NCBI GenBank assembly: GCA_000985875.1
Contig: CCRI01000008.1
Span: forward strand, 186,001 to 250,000
Reading direction: 5' to 3'
DNA: 64,000 nt
DNA from: Neorhizobium galegae bv. officinalis
GTDB lineage: Bacteria; Pseudomonadota; Alphaproteobacteria; Rhizobiales; Rhizobiaceae
This document shows, in pieces, positions 63,594 through 64,000 of this stretch. Position 1 is the stretch's first letter. The number at the start of each line of letters is the position of its first letter. The notes beneath the pieces are model-generated. The model did no database searches. It was not told the origin of the DNA and saw only the letters and a list, made by a program, of their open reading frames with translations. The position numbers were made by a program, and so were the translations under genes.

Positions 63594-64000
63594 ATGCGGA
63601 GGAGTTTCTTGTCATGGCGGACGATCATTTATATCTGCGCGATCTTGGTCGCCGCCTTCGGAGTGATGCTGATGTCCGGCCCGCGCATGCCCGCTGATGG
63701 GTTTCCCGCTTTCGACAAGGCCCGCCTCGGCGCCTATATAGATGCCTATCTCGCCGCCGGCGAAAGCCGCTATACGGACATCCGGCCGGGTGCCGCCAAA
63801 CGCATCGTCTGGGCCGATCCGGCGACGAAGGCAAAGACGCCCTTCGCCATCGTCTATCTGCACGGCTTCTCGGCTTCGGCCGAGGAGCTACGCCCCCTGC
63901 CCGACCGCGTCGCGGCAGCACTCGGTGCCAATCTCTATTTCACCCGCCTCGCCGGCCACGGCCGCAGCGGCGATGCCATGGGGGAGCCAAGCATCAAGGA
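63594..64000 (+). CDS. Alpha/beta-hydrolase, 3' part beyond window
   Basis: A partial gene; 135 codons are visible, with no stop before the window end. ATG 63594 has GGAGGG eight bases upstream. An N-terminal transmembrane or signal segment (IIYICAILVAAFGVMLMSG, residues about 10-28) is followed by a mature part with AIVYLHGFSASAEELRPLP near residue 85 (oxyanion HG) and YFTRLAGHGRSGDAMG, as in serine hydrolases. The nucleophile region is not yet reached. A membrane-anchored esterase or lipase is likely. Confidence 0.8.
   Translation, partial: MRRSFLSWRTIIYICAILVAAFGVMLMSGPRMPADGFPAFDKARLGAYIDAYLAAGESRYTDIRPGAAKRIVWADPATKAKTPFAIVYLHGFSASAEELRPLPDRVAAALGANLYFTRLAGHGRSGDAMGEPSIK

Overview
The window looks like chromosome of an alphaproteobacterium of the Rhizobiaceae (Rhizobium/Agrobacterium/Ensifer type). 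The signs are high G+C, a RIME-like palindromic intergenic element at 10087-10200, a Pha/Mrp group-2 antiporter with fused A and B subunits, ExoD-like, HlyU-like, DUF982 and DUF1236 proteins, and two tRNA genes. No phage, transposase, CRISPR array, rRNA or plasmid origin was seen.

Left part (1-4001): the end of a protein-L-isoaspartate methyltransferase gene, tRNA-Cys, small rhizobial proteins (two unknowns, a DUF982 protein, a candidate 34-residue membrane peptide), an ExoD-family membrane protein and tRNA-Asn.

Catabolic and transport island (4243-23507): two paralogous metal-dependent amidohydrolases and a GMC oxidoreductase form a minus-strand operon. A solute-binding protein diverges from it. 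A complete Opp/Dpp-type ABC operon (two ATPases, a second paralogous binding protein, two permeases) converges on that binding protein. The palindrome ATGTATACAT, or a near copy, occurs in both control regions, so one regulator may serve both. Upstream lies a Ugp-type ABC operon (binding protein, two permeases, ATPase) with a glycerophosphodiesterase and an inositol-monophosphatase-family enzyme. It diverges from a ROK-family regulator, and a duplicated operator-like motif lies between them. Together these suggest uptake and breakdown of glycerophosphodiesters, perhaps glycerophosphoinositol.

Middle part (23522-48296): RecQ helicase, an FMO-like oxidoreductase, a DUF983 protein, a MocR regulator, the phaA(B)CDEFG cation/proton antiporter operon, an XRE-type regulator and a QuiC-type 3-dehydroshikimate dehydratase. 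These are followed by an orphan ChrR-like cupin protein and a sulfur/translation-quality group (cysK, alaX-like, sseA). A PadR regulator with strong palindromes, alanine dehydrogenase with a divergent Lrp/AsnC regulator, and a PilZ protein complete the region.

Right part (48595-64000): a membrane HWE-type histidine kinase overlaps a single-domain response regulator. Then come a Tat-exported CpdB-like nucleotidase, a PhzF-family protein, a ZntB-like transporter and a LysR/azoreductase pair. The most striking locus is next: a membrane diguanylate cyclase beside a roughly 1070-residue protein that joins an ammonium transporter (Amt) to PAS, GGDEF and EAL domains. This reads as a candidate ammonium-responsive cyclic-di-GMP control protein. 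A HlyU-like protein, a membrane-anchored glycerophosphodiesterase and a truncated alpha/beta hydrolase end the window.

All calls were made by reading translations and motifs. No database search, alignment program or folding program was run, so family names rest on recognised motifs, and start codons without a clear Shine-Dalgarno sequence are provisional.
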